This document shows positions 44,753 through 54,474 of a DNA stretch of 64,000 nucleotides, in pieces. Position 1 is the stretch's first letter. Every line of letters starts with the position of its first letter. Under the pieces are notes generated by a model. It saw nothing but the letters and a program-made list of their open reading frames with translations, was not told the DNA's origin and did no database searches. The stretch lies in the NCBI GenBank assembly GCA_003139095.1, contig PLHW01000044.1, forward strand, positions 125,838 through 189,837. The letters run 5' to 3'. This DNA comes from Acidobacteriaceae bacterium (lineage in GTDB: Bacteria; Acidobacteriota; Terriglobia; Terriglobales; Acidobacteriaceae). Both the position numbers and the translations under genes were made by a program.

Positions 44753-47700
44753 ATGCGCTTCCCCCGGATTGCCTTCCCCCTTCTCGTTTGGTCCGTGCTG
44801 CTGTTGGTTCTCCGCGCCGAGGGGCAGTCGCCCAATGGAAACATCAACGGGCTCGTTCTCGATCCCACCAGCCGAGTAATCGCCGGCGCCGAAATCATTG
44901 CGGTGAACGACTTAACCAGCGTGCAGCTCACCAGCAAAACGAACGACGAGGGAATCTACGTCCTACCCAATCTGCCTCCCGGCCCCTACCGGATCCAGGT
45001 CTCCAAGGTGGGATTCAAGACGATCGTCAAGCCTGACATCGTTCTCAATGTTCAGGACGCGCTTTCCATCAATTTCACTCTGCCAGTCGGCGCGCTGCTT
45101 GAGACCGTGACAGTCACGGGTGGGGCGTCGCTGGTAAACACGGAATCGGCAGCGGTGAGTACAGTTGTGGACCGACAATTTGCCGAAAACCTGCCGATGA
45201 ATGGTCGCAGTTTTCAGACCTTGATTGAACTCACACCAGGGGTAGTCACGGTTCCCACCAATACCCAGGACGGCGGCCAATTCAGCGTGAATGGAGAGCG
45301 AGCTAGCTCAAACTATTGGATGGTGGATGGAGTGAGCGCGAACATCGGCATGAGCGCGACCCCGAATCCGGGCAATGGACTTGGTGGCGGGCTTGGTTCT
45401 TTTAGCGCATCGGGCGGCACGAACAGCCTGGTATCGGTCGATGCCATGCAGGAATTTCGCATTCAGACCTCAACCTACGCGCCGGAATTCGGGCGCACAC
45501 CGGGTGCTCAGATCTCGATTGTGACTCGCTCGGGCACGAATCAATTCCATGGCACAGCGTTCGACTTCCTTCGTAATGACCTCATGAACGCAAACGATTG
45601 GTTCGCGGACTACTCGCATTTAGCGAAGCCCGTGGAGCGCCAGAATGACTTCGGTGGCACTTTCGGCGGCCCGCTCATGAAGGGCCGAACATTCTTCTTC
45701 TTTTCGTACGAAGGCCTTCGCCTTCGGCTGCCGCAGGTCGCGCTTGACACTGTCCCTGATGCGACGGCCAGACAAAATGCGGTGCCGAGTATGCAACCGT
45801 ATTTCGACGCATTTCCTCTTGACCCGAACCAGCCGGACCTCGGGAACGGCGTAGCCCAATACAACGCGAGTTACTCCAACGCGTCCAGCCTCGATGCGTA
45901 CAGCATCCGGCTTGACGAAAAGATCGGCGGCAACTGGAATGTCTTTGGGCGCTACAACTACTCTCCCTCCGACATTATTGATCGTGGCGCAAGCGGCACG
46001 CCTCTCAGCGTTGTCACGCCGATTCGGATCACCACACAAACCATCACGGTCGGAACCACCGGCATGCTGTCCTCCGCGATAACCGACGATGTGCGATTCA
46101 ATTACAGCAGGACAAGCAGCGCGAGCAGCAATTACGTGGACGCTTTCGGGGGCGCTACGCCTTTAACGTCTCTTCCGTTTCCCGACTCCTTCACCGCTGG
46201 CAATTCGTTTCTTTCGCTTGCGTTATTCAGCTTGAAGGGAGATCCCCTCTTGGACGTCGGCAGAATTCAGCGGAACCTGCAGAGGCAGTACAACCTTGTG
46301 AATGGGCTATCCGTGCAGAGAGGTCCACACAGTCTGAAGTTTGGCGTGGACTTTCGCCGCCTTTCCCCCGTTTATGATCCTGCGGTATACGAGCAACTGC
46401 CGGCTTTCTTTGACATGCCTACCGCGGAAACCGGCATTGCTCCCTTCAACACGATCGTGGCAAACGTCGGCTCGACATTTTCATTCCGCAATCTTGGTTC
46501 GTACGCTCAGGATACCTGGCGACTCTCCAAGCGCTTAACCCTGACCTACGGGCTGCGGTGGGACATCGATTTTGCACCGTCGTCGATGAGTGGTCCAAAC
46601 CTCCCAGCAATCACCGGATACAACCTGAACGATCTGTCCCAGGTGGCACTAGCGCCAGCCGGGACGGCGCCTTTCGGCACGCGGTACAACGGATTCGCGC
46701 CGCGGGCGGGCGTTGCCTACGAACTCTCGGATTCTGCCAAATGGCAAACCGTCCTTCGAGGAGGCGTGGGCGTTTTCTATGATCTCGTGACCTCGGTCGC
46801 GGGGACCCTCCTTTCTCTTCCTGGATACCCCTACAGCGCCTCAACAACCAGTACTGGAAGTCCGTTCCCGTTGGACCCATCCGCGGCTGCGCCGCCGGTG
46901 ATTGATCCCGCGAGCCTGGCAAACTGCTGTAGTGCGCTGGCCGCATTCAACCCTCATCTTCAACTTCCTTACAGCCTCCAGTGGAACGTTGCGCTGGAGC
47001 AGGGGTTGGGAGTCCAGCAATCCGTTTCGGCTTCGTATATCGGTTCTCTCGGTCGGAGGCTGCTCCAGTCTGAATATGTGTTCTCTCCGAATCCAAGCTT
47101 TTACGCAGTGCAGGTGCTTGGCAACACGGCAAATTCAAACTACAACGCACTTCAACTTCGGCTTCAACGCCGGTTGTCAAGCGGTCTGCAAGCGCTCGCT
47201 TCCTACACGTGGTCGCACTCGATCGACAACGGCTCGGCAGCCTCGAACTTTGTGGGCTCGAATGAGTTCGTTGCCACGCTCGGGTCCCGGGCCAACAGAG
47301 GTCCATCCGACTTCGATATTCGGAATTCGTTTTCGGCCGGGATAACCTACGAAATCCCCACACCCAAAGGCAACGCGCTGAGGAAAGCCCTCTTGGGTGG
47401 GTGGTCCTCTCAGAATTTTGTCATTGCCTCGTCCGCCCCACCAGTCGACATTTTCTATAGTGCATTTGGAAACGGCGCTCTTCTCAGATCGCAGACTAAT
47501 GTCAGGCCGGATTTGGTGACTGGGGAACCGCTCTATCTCTCTGGATCACAGTGCATTCAGTTGCTGGGCCCGCCATGTGCCGGGGGCAAAGGCTTCAACC
47601 CGGCAGCTTTTGCCTCCCCGCCGCTCGACTCTAAGAGTGGAAACCCAATACGTCAGGGGAACCTCAGCCGAAACGCAGTGAGAGGTTTTGGTGTGATCCA

Positions 47701-47986
47701 GTGGGACTTTGCGATGCATCGCGACTTCCCGATCGGCGACCGCTTGAAACTGCAGTTCCGCGCAGAATTGTTCAATGTCCTGAACCATCCGAATTTTGGA
47801 CCGCCGGTAGGAGATCTCGGCAGTCCACAGACTCTAAATCCTCAATTCGGCCAATCCCAGCTCACGCTGGGCCAGAGCCTCAGCGGTGCCCAATACGCGG
47901 GGAACGTGGGAAGCGGAGCTTTGAGCCCGCTCTACCAGATCGGTGGTCCGCGTACTGTTCAACTGGCGCTCAAGCTGAGCTTTTAA
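44753..47986 (+). CDS. Oar-like TonB-dependent outer-membrane receptor
   Basis: The 1077-residue protein has a signal peptide, then a carboxypeptidase-regulatory-like domain (GLVLDPTSRVIAGAEI...), a plug domain (MNGRSFQTLIELTPGV, VNGERASSNYWMVDGV) and a large beta-barrel ending in a terminal Phe (LALKLSF). It imports a large ligand energised by TonB. The family is greatly expanded in Acidobacteriota, often for polymers. Its placement after a sigma/anti-sigma pair and beside a lasso-like cluster with an isopeptidase-like protease recalls proteobacterial lasso uptake loci; the link is inference. Confidence 0.9.
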   Translation: MRFPRIAFPLLVWSVLLLVLRAEGQSPNGNINGLVLDPTSRVIAGAEIIAVNDLTSVQLTSKTNDEGIYVLPNLPPGPYRIQVSKVGFKTIVKPDIVLNVQDALSINFTLPVGALLETVTVTGGASLVNTESAAVSTVVDRQFAENLPMNGRSFQTLIELTPGVVTVPTNTQDGGQFSVNGERASSNYWMVDGVSANIGMSATPNPGNGLGGGLGSFSASGGTNSLVSVDAMQEFRIQTSTYAPEFGRTPGAQISIVTRSGTNQFHGTAFDFLRNDLMNANDWFADYSHLAKPVERQNDFGGTFGGPLMKGRTFFFFSYEGLRLRLPQVALDTVPDATARQNAVPSMQPYFDAFPLDPNQPDLGNGVAQYNASYSNASSLDAYSIRLDEKIGGNWNVFGRYNYSPSDIIDRGASGTPLSVVTPIRITTQTITVGTTGMLSSAITDDVRFNYSRTSSASSNYVDAFGGATPLTSLPFPDSFTAGNSFLSLALFSLKGDPLLDVGRIQRNLQRQYNLVNGLSVQRGPHSLKFGVDFRRLSPVYDPAVYEQLPAFFDMPTAETGIAPFNTIVANVGSTFSFRNLGSYAQDTWRLSKRLTLTYGLRWDIDFAPSSMSGPNLPAITGYNLNDLSQVALAPAGTAPFGTRYNGFAPRAGVAYELSDSAKWQTVLRGGVGVFYDLVTSVAGTLLSLPGYPYSASTTSTGSPFPLDPSAAAPPVIDPASLANCCSALAAFNPHLQLPYSLQWNVALEQGLGVQQSVSASYIGSLGRRLLQSEYVFSPNPSFYAVQVLGNTANSNYNALQLRLQRRLSSGLQALASYTWSHSIDNGSAASNFVGSNEFVATLGSRANRGPSDFDIRNSFSAGITYEIPTPKGNALRKALLGGWSSQNFVIASSAPPVDIFYSAFGNGALLRSQTNVRPDLVTGEPLYLSGSQCIQLLGPPCAGGKGFNPAAFASPPLDSKSGNPIRQGNLSRNAVRGFGVIQWDFAMHRDFPIGDRLKLQFRAELFNVLNHPNFGPPVGDLGSPQTLNPQFGQSQLTLGQSLSGAQYAGNVGSGALSPLYQIGGPRTVQLALKLSF

Positions 47987-48055
47987 GCCTTGCCGCAACG
48001 CAAGAATCAGGTCGCCATCCAGAAGTGAATCGTCATTTGGGGGAGGACAATCCTT

Positions 48056-49834
48056 GTGACAAAACTGCTCCGCGCTTGTTTGCTTGTCGTATTGGTGGCC
48101 TGCAGCGCTGCCACGCTCGGGCAGCCGCTGCAAGAATCCTGGGTGCCAGGACCCACGACTGTGGTAAGTGACGTGTGGCATCCATGGTATGAAATAAAGT
48201 CAGATCCCGAAAACCCGAACTCACTACTGATTTGTGGCACCAAATGGGATACGAAGATCAATACTCTTCTTGGATTTGTCTATTCCTCTTCTGATGGGGG
48301 AAAAACCTGGCAAACCGCTCTTGAGGATCGACGAAGCCCTTGGGTCTCGGAACATTCCTGCGCCTTCGGGCCGAAGCACAGGGCATATTTTGTGTCTGAA
48401 GCGTCTCACGTGATCGACGGCGAAGCTCATCACGAGTTGGGCACAACGCGGCTCTACGTCTCAACGGACAGCGGCCAGCATTGGACTCAGGGCCTCGACA
48501 CTGGATGGGCCGACTTCTCAACCTCCGCTGTCAGCCGCACCTCCGGCAGGCTCTTCACGTTCTTCCATGATGCTTCTACCCTCGACCCTGTTCGGGAATC
48601 AGGAAGTAACGTCGGCCTCCTGATTTTTCCGGCCGATGGAAAGGCCGTGAATGGACCAATCCTCAGCAGAGCGATTCAGGATCTCAACTACCGCGGCGCG
48701 TATCCGTCGGACGCGGTTGCACTGAAGAGCGGGGCGGTCGTGGCTCTCTATCAGGCCATGAATGTTTCGCAAACCGAGGGTTATCTTGCGCTGATTCATG
48801 CAGATGATTCACCCACGCCAACGCTTGAAACACGCGTAATATCCCGTACGATTCTCGGCAAAAGCTGCGATTCTATCGACAGAGGTTCTATGGCCTATGA
48901 TCCGGACCGAGACAGGTTGTTTGTTGTCTACGGTGATGGCTGTGAGAAGGGCCCGATCATGTTGGCGTCATCTGAAGACGAGGGCCGGACATGGACGAAG
49001 GGTGTCCCTATCGCGAACATCGAAAAGCCAGAGCGCGAGATAGAGTGTCCCTCTCTGGTTGTCGGTCAAAGCGGCACATTGGGCCTTCTCTGGGAGGAGG
49101 GTTGGTTTTCTGGCAAGTGGCTGTTTTCGACAATCCGGGATGGGAAGCTGACGGAGCCGCCGACAGAGCTATCTCACGGCCAGTCCAAGCTTGAGATAGG
49201 CCACGACTCGATATGGCTCCAAATCGCGCAATCGAATACCACCATGAGCGGATACTCCAGGATACGCTCTTCAATCACACTAAATGTGGTCGGAATCCTC
49301 AACGATGTCTGGCGAGAAGAAGGTTTAGTCGCGATTGGTGACAAGCTCCTGGCGATCTGGTCATCCGGGGATAGAAACGGAATGAGATTGTACTCCGCTA
49401 CACTAGCTCACTCGGGTAGCGGAAAGCCGAATGACGACAAGAGTCAGGGCGCCAAAGAAGCTGATGTTACCGACCGGACTGCAATCCTGTTCGGCGGATT
49501 TCAGCGATTCGACAACCGGACCGGCACTCTGGATGTTTGCATGACCCTTCGCAACAATAGCGGCGAGCCACTCAGAGCGCCTGTCAAGCTCGAAGCCACC
49601 GGCATCCGGTCGTCGGTCGGGGCGATCTCGATACTCAACGCCAGCAATCGCGTTCAGGGTGAAGGTGCGACGTGGGATATAAGCACGTCGCTTACAGGGG
49701 ATAGGATTCCTCCACATGCAACGAGCAACCCCTTTTGTTTCTCCTTTCATGTTGAGGTGTCTCCTGAAATGTCCGCCTCGCCGGCGTTACCCAACCTCCT
49801 AACTCTCGGCTTAGCGGTCCTGGCGAACCGATGA
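48056..49834 (+). CDS. Secreted BNR-repeat (sialidase-fold) protein
   Basis: The 592-residue protein starts at GTG and has a signal peptide (LLRACLLVVLVACSAATLGQ). It has several Asp-box (BNR) repeats: SSSDGGKTWQT, STDSGQHWTQG and SSEDEGRTWTKG. These mark the blades of a sialidase-type beta-propeller. No catalytic sialidase Arg triad was confirmed. A C-terminal beta-sandwich-like region (about 470-590) follows. It could be an extracellular glycosidase or adhesin-like propeller. It follows the receptor after about 70 bp and may be co-expressed with it. Confidence 0.75.
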   Translation: MTKLLRACLLVVLVACSAATLGQPLQESWVPGPTTVVSDVWHPWYEIKSDPENPNSLLICGTKWDTKINTLLGFVYSSSDGGKTWQTALEDRRSPWVSEHSCAFGPKHRAYFVSEASHVIDGEAHHELGTTRLYVSTDSGQHWTQGLDTGWADFSTSAVSRTSGRLFTFFHDASTLDPVRESGSNVGLLIFPADGKAVNGPILSRAIQDLNYRGAYPSDAVALKSGAVVALYQAMNVSQTEGYLALIHADDSPTPTLETRVISRTILGKSCDSIDRGSMAYDPDRDRLFVVYGDGCEKGPIMLASSEDEGRTWTKGVPIANIEKPEREIECPSLVVGQSGTLGLLWEEGWFSGKWLFSTIRDGKLTEPPTELSHGQSKLEIGHDSIWLQIAQSNTTMSGYSRIRSSITLNVVGILNDVWREEGLVAIGDKLLAIWSSGDRNGMRLYSATLAHSGSGKPNDDKSQGAKEADVTDRTAILFGGFQRFDNRTGTLDVCMTLRNNSGEPLRAPVKLEATGIRSSVGAISILNASNRVQGEGATWDISTSLTGDRIPPHATSNPFCFSFHVEVSPEMSASPALPNLLTLGLAVLANR

Positions 49835-49848
49835 CCGCTTATACTATG

Positions 49849-49882
49849 GCCGGAGCGCCCGGATAGGACCAGGCGCTCCGGC
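49849..49882. terminator. Bidirectional hairpin between BNR gene and lasso precursor
   Basis: A perfect 11-bp stem (GCCGGAGCGCC / GGCGCTCCGGC) with a 12-nt loop lies exactly between two converging genes. Neither side has a clear T-run, so it may be a bidirectional or Rho-assisted terminator. Confidence 0.5.
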
Positions 49883-49889
49883 GTTCCGC

Positions 49890-50033
49890 CTACTCGTCAG
49901 CTTCGTACGCATTGGGCGTCATGGTTGGGTTATGGCGTGGAATGTCACCCAAGCCAGATTTCGGCTTGTTTACGGCTTGAACAAAGCCGAGAGCCGAGCC
50001 AAGGACGTTAACTTCCGGTTTCTGGTATTTCAT
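49890..50033 (-). CDS. Lasso-peptide-like RiPP precursor (47 aa)
   Basis: This gene is missing from the ORF track because it is short. The ATG at 50033 has a textbook AGGAGG nine bases upstream. The leader begins MKYQKPEVNVLGSALGFVQ, matching the YxxPxLxxLGxxxxxTQ pattern that lasso leaders use to bind the B1 protein, though the usual Thr is Val. The rest (about 27 residues, including KPKSGLGD and a charged C-terminus YEADE) is hydrophilic. It lies 57 bp downstream of the cyclase gene, last in the operon. No acidic residue sits at positions 7-9 after the predicted cleavage site, so the final product may be unusual. An alternative core beginning Asn22 would place Asp30 at position 9. Confidence 0.7.
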   Translation of the reverse strand: MKYQKPEVNVLGSALGFVQAVNKPKSGLGDIPRHNPTMTPNAYEADE

Positions 50034-50090
50034 TGGTCTTCACCTCCTCTCTTTTGGCGTTTATTGGCGTGGCCGGCGCAGCCAATCTCT

Positions 50091-52013
50091 TCACGACTGT
50101 GAGGCGCATTCCATCTCCCGCTGGAGCCCCGAACTTTCGCTTCGGGCTTCAATTAGGTGGAATACGTTTCGTTCTCGGAGCGTTCGCAGCCACAACTCGA
50201 CACCCAGAGTGCGCATCAGAGTGATGATTGGAACATCGGTCTCCGTGCGGACGTTCCGCAGCGTGTCCCAAAGTCTTGCTTCGTCAGCGATTCCGAACGC
50301 CTCAAGCTCAAGGTGCGCAGCAGTCTCATGCAAGTGCGTCCAGTTCTCGCTCAGACCTAGCATCATTCCGTGTTCAACGTATGCCTTGCGCGGACGGTTC
50401 AAAAGTTCGGCGGGAACGATGCCGCGAAGAGCGCGACGCATGAGAGAGCGGCGCTGACTTGGTCGCACCAACTGCTCTCTTGGTATGGCGTAGAGAAACT
50501 CCATTAGTTGACGATCGAGAAATGGGTAGCGAACCTCGCAGCACGGCTCGGTGGCAACCGGTTCGCTGGATAACTGTCTCCGCAGCACGTCCAGTGTCTC
50601 GATGTTTTCCTGGAAGCTCGGTATTGGACCAAAGAGTTCCAATCTGCGCGGATATCCCAGCAGGGCCTTGACGTTTCTTACTACGAATCCAGGGTCCAGC
50701 CACGGAGCAGAGCGGCGTATCGACGCGCTATCCGAAGCAGTTGGAGAGAATCTTCGCGCGGTCTCCCAGAGAAGCTTCAACCAAGGTTTCCTTTTGTTCA
50801 GTGCCCAAACCTTCAGTTGATGGCAAAGGGCCCTGAAGCGAGCCTGTCTAAGGAGGTCGCCGAGTTCGGGTATCGGGCTCGGGACACCACCCGCGACTTC
50901 ATCGCCCCCTGTTCCGGAGAGAACCACGCGGTTGCCTTGCGATCTGACACAATCTGCAAATCGTTCCCGAACGGAACTGCGGAAGCGAAGCGAGCCGGGC
51001 GTCGCCGAGAAATAGCCACTTTTAAGCTCCAGACGGAAGGGGTCTGATCCGAGGTCGAGATGGCAGCCGGTTCTTCCTCGTTTCTCCTCCACCTTCGTAA
51101 AGTAAGGACGCTCGTTCCAATTGGGTTCTGCGTCGTTGTAGTACGACAATGTGTCCAGTCGCGGACACTCAGTGTTCCCCTCTGCGACGATCAAATCGGC
51201 CATGCAAACGATGGATGGGGAGTCCATGCCACCGCTCAATTCTGCAAGAACAGGGCTGTCTGAACGAAGGCGCCGGCGTACAGACTCGCCGAAAACGTGC
51301 CGAAAGTGCTCCTCGTATTCGGCATCCGTGCGGTAGCGGATCCTAATTGCAGAATCGAAATCCCAATATTTGCTGGTTCTGTGTTCTCCTCGCGCCAGCC
51401 GGACGAAGGAAGATGGTGAGACTGAGTGAAGCCCAATGTAAGGCGTCAGGTGGGTCGCCGGGAAGAAAGCCAGCCATCCCGCAACGTATTCTTCTTCGAG
51501 TTTGAAGGAGTGATCGGCGAACAGAACCAGGGGATCCAGTATGCTGCACCAGGTGACCTGATCTCTTTCGACCGAGTAGTACAGATGGCGAGTGCCTATG
51601 AAATCCTTCGCCAAAATAAGTGACTGGTCTTTGGAATTCCAAACAGAGCACGCCCAATCACCGATCAACTCTCGAAACGCATCGGTTCCCCAGCGTTCGT
51701 AGCCGACGGCAACTATCTCCAAGTCGGTGGAATCGGCCGAAAGTCCGCCAGCTAGCCTTTCAATGAGATCTTGGCGATTGTCGAGTCGTCCTTCCCAAGT
51801 GATGATTGCGCCGGATCTTGAAACATGAGGTTGGGTTTCGCAGCGAGATTCCTTAGTGGTATGGAAGGCCCGATAGAGAATCCCAAGGTTATCTTTGCAG
51901 ATGTACCCTTCCCCATCCGGCCCATAAGGCGCCAGTACAGGGCGAACATGGTCGAAATCCTCGGGGTTCACGGGCTTCCCATCAAAATTGCACCTGCCGA
52001 ATTGAACGCTCAT
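50091..52013 (-). CDS. Asparagine-synthase-like lasso cyclase (C protein)
   Basis: From ATG 52013 (GGAGGAACAGG upstream) the product has 640 residues. The N-terminal half is a glutamine-amidotransferase-like domain that lacks the catalytic Cys2 (it begins MSVQFG), as in lasso C proteins. The C-terminal half is an ATP-pyrophosphatase domain with the SGGMDS loop at about 260. In lasso synthesis this enzyme adenylates an Asp/Glu side chain and joins it to the core N-terminus. It is coupled to the B2 protease gene upstream and to the 47-residue precursor downstream. Confidence 0.85.
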   Translation of the reverse strand: MSVQFGRCNFDGKPVNPEDFDHVRPVLAPYGPDGEGYICKDNLGILYRAFHTTKESRCETQPHVSRSGAIITWEGRLDNRQDLIERLAGGLSADSTDLEIVAVGYERWGTDAFRELIGDWACSVWNSKDQSLILAKDFIGTRHLYYSVERDQVTWCSILDPLVLFADHSFKLEEEYVAGWLAFFPATHLTPYIGLHSVSPSSFVRLARGEHRTSKYWDFDSAIRIRYRTDAEYEEHFRHVFGESVRRRLRSDSPVLAELSGGMDSPSIVCMADLIVAEGNTECPRLDTLSYYNDAEPNWNERPYFTKVEEKRGRTGCHLDLGSDPFRLELKSGYFSATPGSLRFRSSVRERFADCVRSQGNRVVLSGTGGDEVAGGVPSPIPELGDLLRQARFRALCHQLKVWALNKRKPWLKLLWETARRFSPTASDSASIRRSAPWLDPGFVVRNVKALLGYPRRLELFGPIPSFQENIETLDVLRRQLSSEPVATEPCCEVRYPFLDRQLMEFLYAIPREQLVRPSQRRSLMRRALRGIVPAELLNRPRKAYVEHGMMLGLSENWTHLHETAAHLELEAFGIADEARLWDTLRNVRTETDVPIITLMRTLGVELWLRTLRERNVFHLIEARSESSGLQREMECASQS

Positions 52014-52043
52014 GGTCCTGTTCCTCCCGAAGTGAACGACCAT

Positions 52044-52418
52044 CTAACATCTTTCGAGCACAGCGTACATTTCCCGGATATAAGGCTTGTCATTAACTAC
52101 CCGACCGTCGACTTCGACCCATGCATGGGCTTTGAAGGGCATCTGTTGGGCTCCGATCATCATCTCCGCTGGCACGCCGCGGCGTTTCAGCAAACACGCA
52201 GTTGCCGCTGACCGTTGAAGGCAGCGCACTTCTTTCCAGTACCAGATGCATGCAATATCAACCGCTGCACAGACTCGTTCGGTCGAGTCGGCCACGGCCG
52301 GCGATTTCCGATTCGGGCAGGCACGCACTTTGTTGTACAGCGCCTGAAAGTTTCCGCGGCCCAGATAGAGATCAAACTGAATCAGTCTCAGGTACGCTTG
52401 CAGCACGAGAAGCGACAT
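52044..52418 (-). CDS. Lasso leader peptidase B2 (transglutaminase-like)
   Basis: The 124-residue protein has the Cys-His-Asp triad of the lasso B2 protease: Cys66 in VRCLQRS, His98 in KAHAWVEVDG, and Asp110 in VVND. The family removes the leader peptide from the precursor. Length is typical of split B2 proteins, with B1 encoded separately (the 55894 gene). It is preceded by the prolyl oligopeptidase gene at 16 bp and followed at 30 bp by the cyclase. Confidence 0.88.
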   Translation of the reverse strand: MSLLVLQAYLRLIQFDLYLGRGNFQALYNKVRACPNRKSPAVADSTERVCAAVDIACIWYWKEVRCLQRSAATACLLKRRGVPAEMMIGAQQMPFKAHAWVEVDGRVVNDKPYIREMYAVLERC

Positions 52419-52434
52419 TGGGGGAACCTCCGCG

Positions 52435-54474
52435 TCAGACAGTCAACTGCAACTGGTCGCAAAGAAATGCCATTCGGTCCGTGAGGGCTTCAATCCGCTC
52501 ACTCAAAGGCAACACGGGGGAATGCCCCCGATGTCGGCTGTAGTCGAGAAATATCGGATAACCTGACGCATTTGCGGCTTGCAGACGGGCCGTCATTTTC
52601 CGAGCGTGGAGCGGATTGCAGTTCTGGTCAGAATCCCCGGAGACGATCATTGTGGCCGGGTATGCTGTTTCTTCGTGCACGTTGTGGTATGGGGAATAAT
52701 TGAGGAGCGCTGCGAAGTCTTTAGCGTCATCGGCCGTCCCAAACTCATCCTGCCAGACATACGCGTTGTCGAACAGGTGATACCGCAGCATGTCGAGCAT
52801 GGGGACCATGCAGACAACTGCACGAAACAGATCGGGCCGTTGTGTCATGGCGGCGCCAACCAGCAGTCCAGAATTTGAACCGCCGAAGATGGCGAGGGTA
52901 CGAGATTCGGCGTGTCCGGTCTCAATCAGCCACTCCGCGGCGGCAATGAAGTCGTCAAATGCTAGTTGCCGATTCCGTCGCTTGGCTGCGTTATGCCATT
53001 CCGTCCCGAACTCGGAGCCACCACGAATGTTCGGCAGTGCAAAGAGACAGCCTCGCTCGATGAGAAACGCCACAAACACGCTGAACTGTGGAGTCATCGG
53101 GACTCCATAACCTCCGTACGAAGTCATGATGGTGGGACTTGCACCTCCCTCAAGAACTTCTGGACGGCCAACCAGGAATATGGGAATTTGTTTCCCGTCT
53201 TTCGCCGGGAACCAAGCCTGTGCGTGACGGAAACCCTGGGAGTCAAAGGGGATCTTCCGTTCTGCCCAGAGCGTTATCTTGCATCTTGTATGCAGGTAGC
53301 TACAGGTCTGAACAGGTTTCGTAAAAGACTCTTGTTCGAAGAGGAGCTCGCCCCCATCCTCGGAGCTTCCCAGCACGTGCGCCGTGTCCCACTGGTTGAT
53401 CGGGACTTGGCCGAGTGGTTTGCCAGATAGGTCGAAGATTTGGATCTCTGTTTGAAGCTTTCTCAGATAAGAAACAAAAATCGTGTCCCCACTCACCGTC
53501 CAGTTTTGGATCGGGACGTCGCCACTCGGAACGACTGTGAAGAATTCCGGGTCCGCCGGCTCACGCCGGCGTAGTTCAACAATTCTCAAGTTCGGCGCTT
53601 CCCGATCGGTCACGGCCAGGATGCGGCCGTTCTTCAGTAGCAGTGGCTCGAATTTGTACTGGGCATTCTGAATTACCCGCTCTGCATCATTACTGTTCTC
53701 GAACGCCCAGAGATAAAAGTCAGTGACCGTACCTTCTTCAAACCGAACTACCAGAAAGCCAAGGTGATCGAGGCCAGGAACGATGTGGAGTCGCATCTTA
53801 TCGTCGTCGCCGGCGAAGAAGACTTCCTTATCGTCGGCAAAGCGGGTACCCAAGACGTGCCTGCAAGCGGCGCGACGGTGTGGTCCTCGGCCCCCGAGGG
53901 CCTCGTGAACGTAGTAGAACGCGCGAGAGTCTGGCGCAAATGCGAAGCCACGCAAGTAACCTCGCGGAAGTACATCCGGCAGTGGCTTGCGCGTCTCAAT
54001 ATCCAACAGCTCAAACGTTCCTGTACGCTCTCCGCCTTGCTTAACCTCATACAGGAGCAAGCGACCATCGGGTGAAATGCTAAGCGGTCTTACTGCTGTG
54101 TGTGGCCCAGTGCCCCGAAGCGCAGGGTCGACGAGCAGTTGATCGGGCCCATCCCAGCCTTCGCGGAAGCATACGCAGGGTTGTTCCTGCCCCGGCAGCC
54201 GCTTTCGAAAGAAGTACCGGTCACCGGCTTTCTGAAGTGAGTCATGTGTTTCAACATCAAGAAGTCTGCGCACGCGGTCTCGAATGCCCTCGCGACCGGG
54301 GATCGAGTCGAGATAGGAACGTGCATATCGTGTTTGTGCCGCAAGCCATTCCCGAGTGCGAGGTGAGTCTTGGTCTTCGAGCCAGCGGTAAGGATCAGTG
54401 ACCGGCACGCCATGCAAGAATTCAGTGACGGCTTCGAGCGGGGAGTGTGGCGGGGGTTCCATCAGTGCAGGCAC
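52435..54474 (-). CDS. Prolyl oligopeptidase (S9A), candidate lasso isopeptidase
   Basis: The 679-residue protein has the two-part S9A layout: an N-terminal/propeller part beginning DPYRWLED and a C-terminal alpha/beta hydrolase. The catalytic serine lies in GGSNSGLL (about 531), the aspartate in SGDSDQNC (about 613) and the histidine in RHRGHSP (about 646). No signal peptide is seen. In proteobacterial lasso clusters a related S9 enzyme (isopeptidase) opens the lasso ring after import by a TonB-dependent receptor. Its location between B1/kinase and B2 genes suggests an equivalent or processing job. It overlaps the kinase gene by 13 bp. Confidence 0.87.
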   Translation of the reverse strand: MPALMEPPPHSPLEAVTEFLHGVPVTDPYRWLEDQDSPRTREWLAAQTRYARSYLDSIPGREGIRDRVRRLLDVETHDSLQKAGDRYFFRKRLPGQEQPCVCFREGWDGPDQLLVDPALRGTGPHTAVRPLSISPDGRLLLYEVKQGGERTGTFELLDIETRKPLPDVLPRGYLRGFAFAPDSRAFYYVHEALGGRGPHRRAACRHVLGTRFADDKEVFFAGDDDKMRLHIVPGLDHLGFLVVRFEEGTVTDFYLWAFENSNDAERVIQNAQYKFEPLLLKNGRILAVTDREAPNLRIVELRRREPADPEFFTVVPSGDVPIQNWTVSGDTIFVSYLRKLQTEIQIFDLSGKPLGQVPINQWDTAHVLGSSEDGGELLFEQESFTKPVQTCSYLHTRCKITLWAERKIPFDSQGFRHAQAWFPAKDGKQIPIFLVGRPEVLEGGASPTIMTSYGGYGVPMTPQFSVFVAFLIERGCLFALPNIRGGSEFGTEWHNAAKRRNRQLAFDDFIAAAEWLIETGHAESRTLAIFGGSNSGLLVGAAMTQRPDLFRAVVCMVPMLDMLRYHLFDNAYVWQDEFGTADDAKDFAALLNYSPYHNVHEETAYPATMIVSGDSDQNCNPLHARKMTARLQAANASGYPIFLDYSRHRGHSPVLPLSERIEALTDRMAFLCDQLQLTV

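Noticed and set aside
49849-49882. Classical intrinsic terminator
   Set aside because: The stem is perfect but neither side has a T-run, so I list it only as a hairpin with likely termination role.
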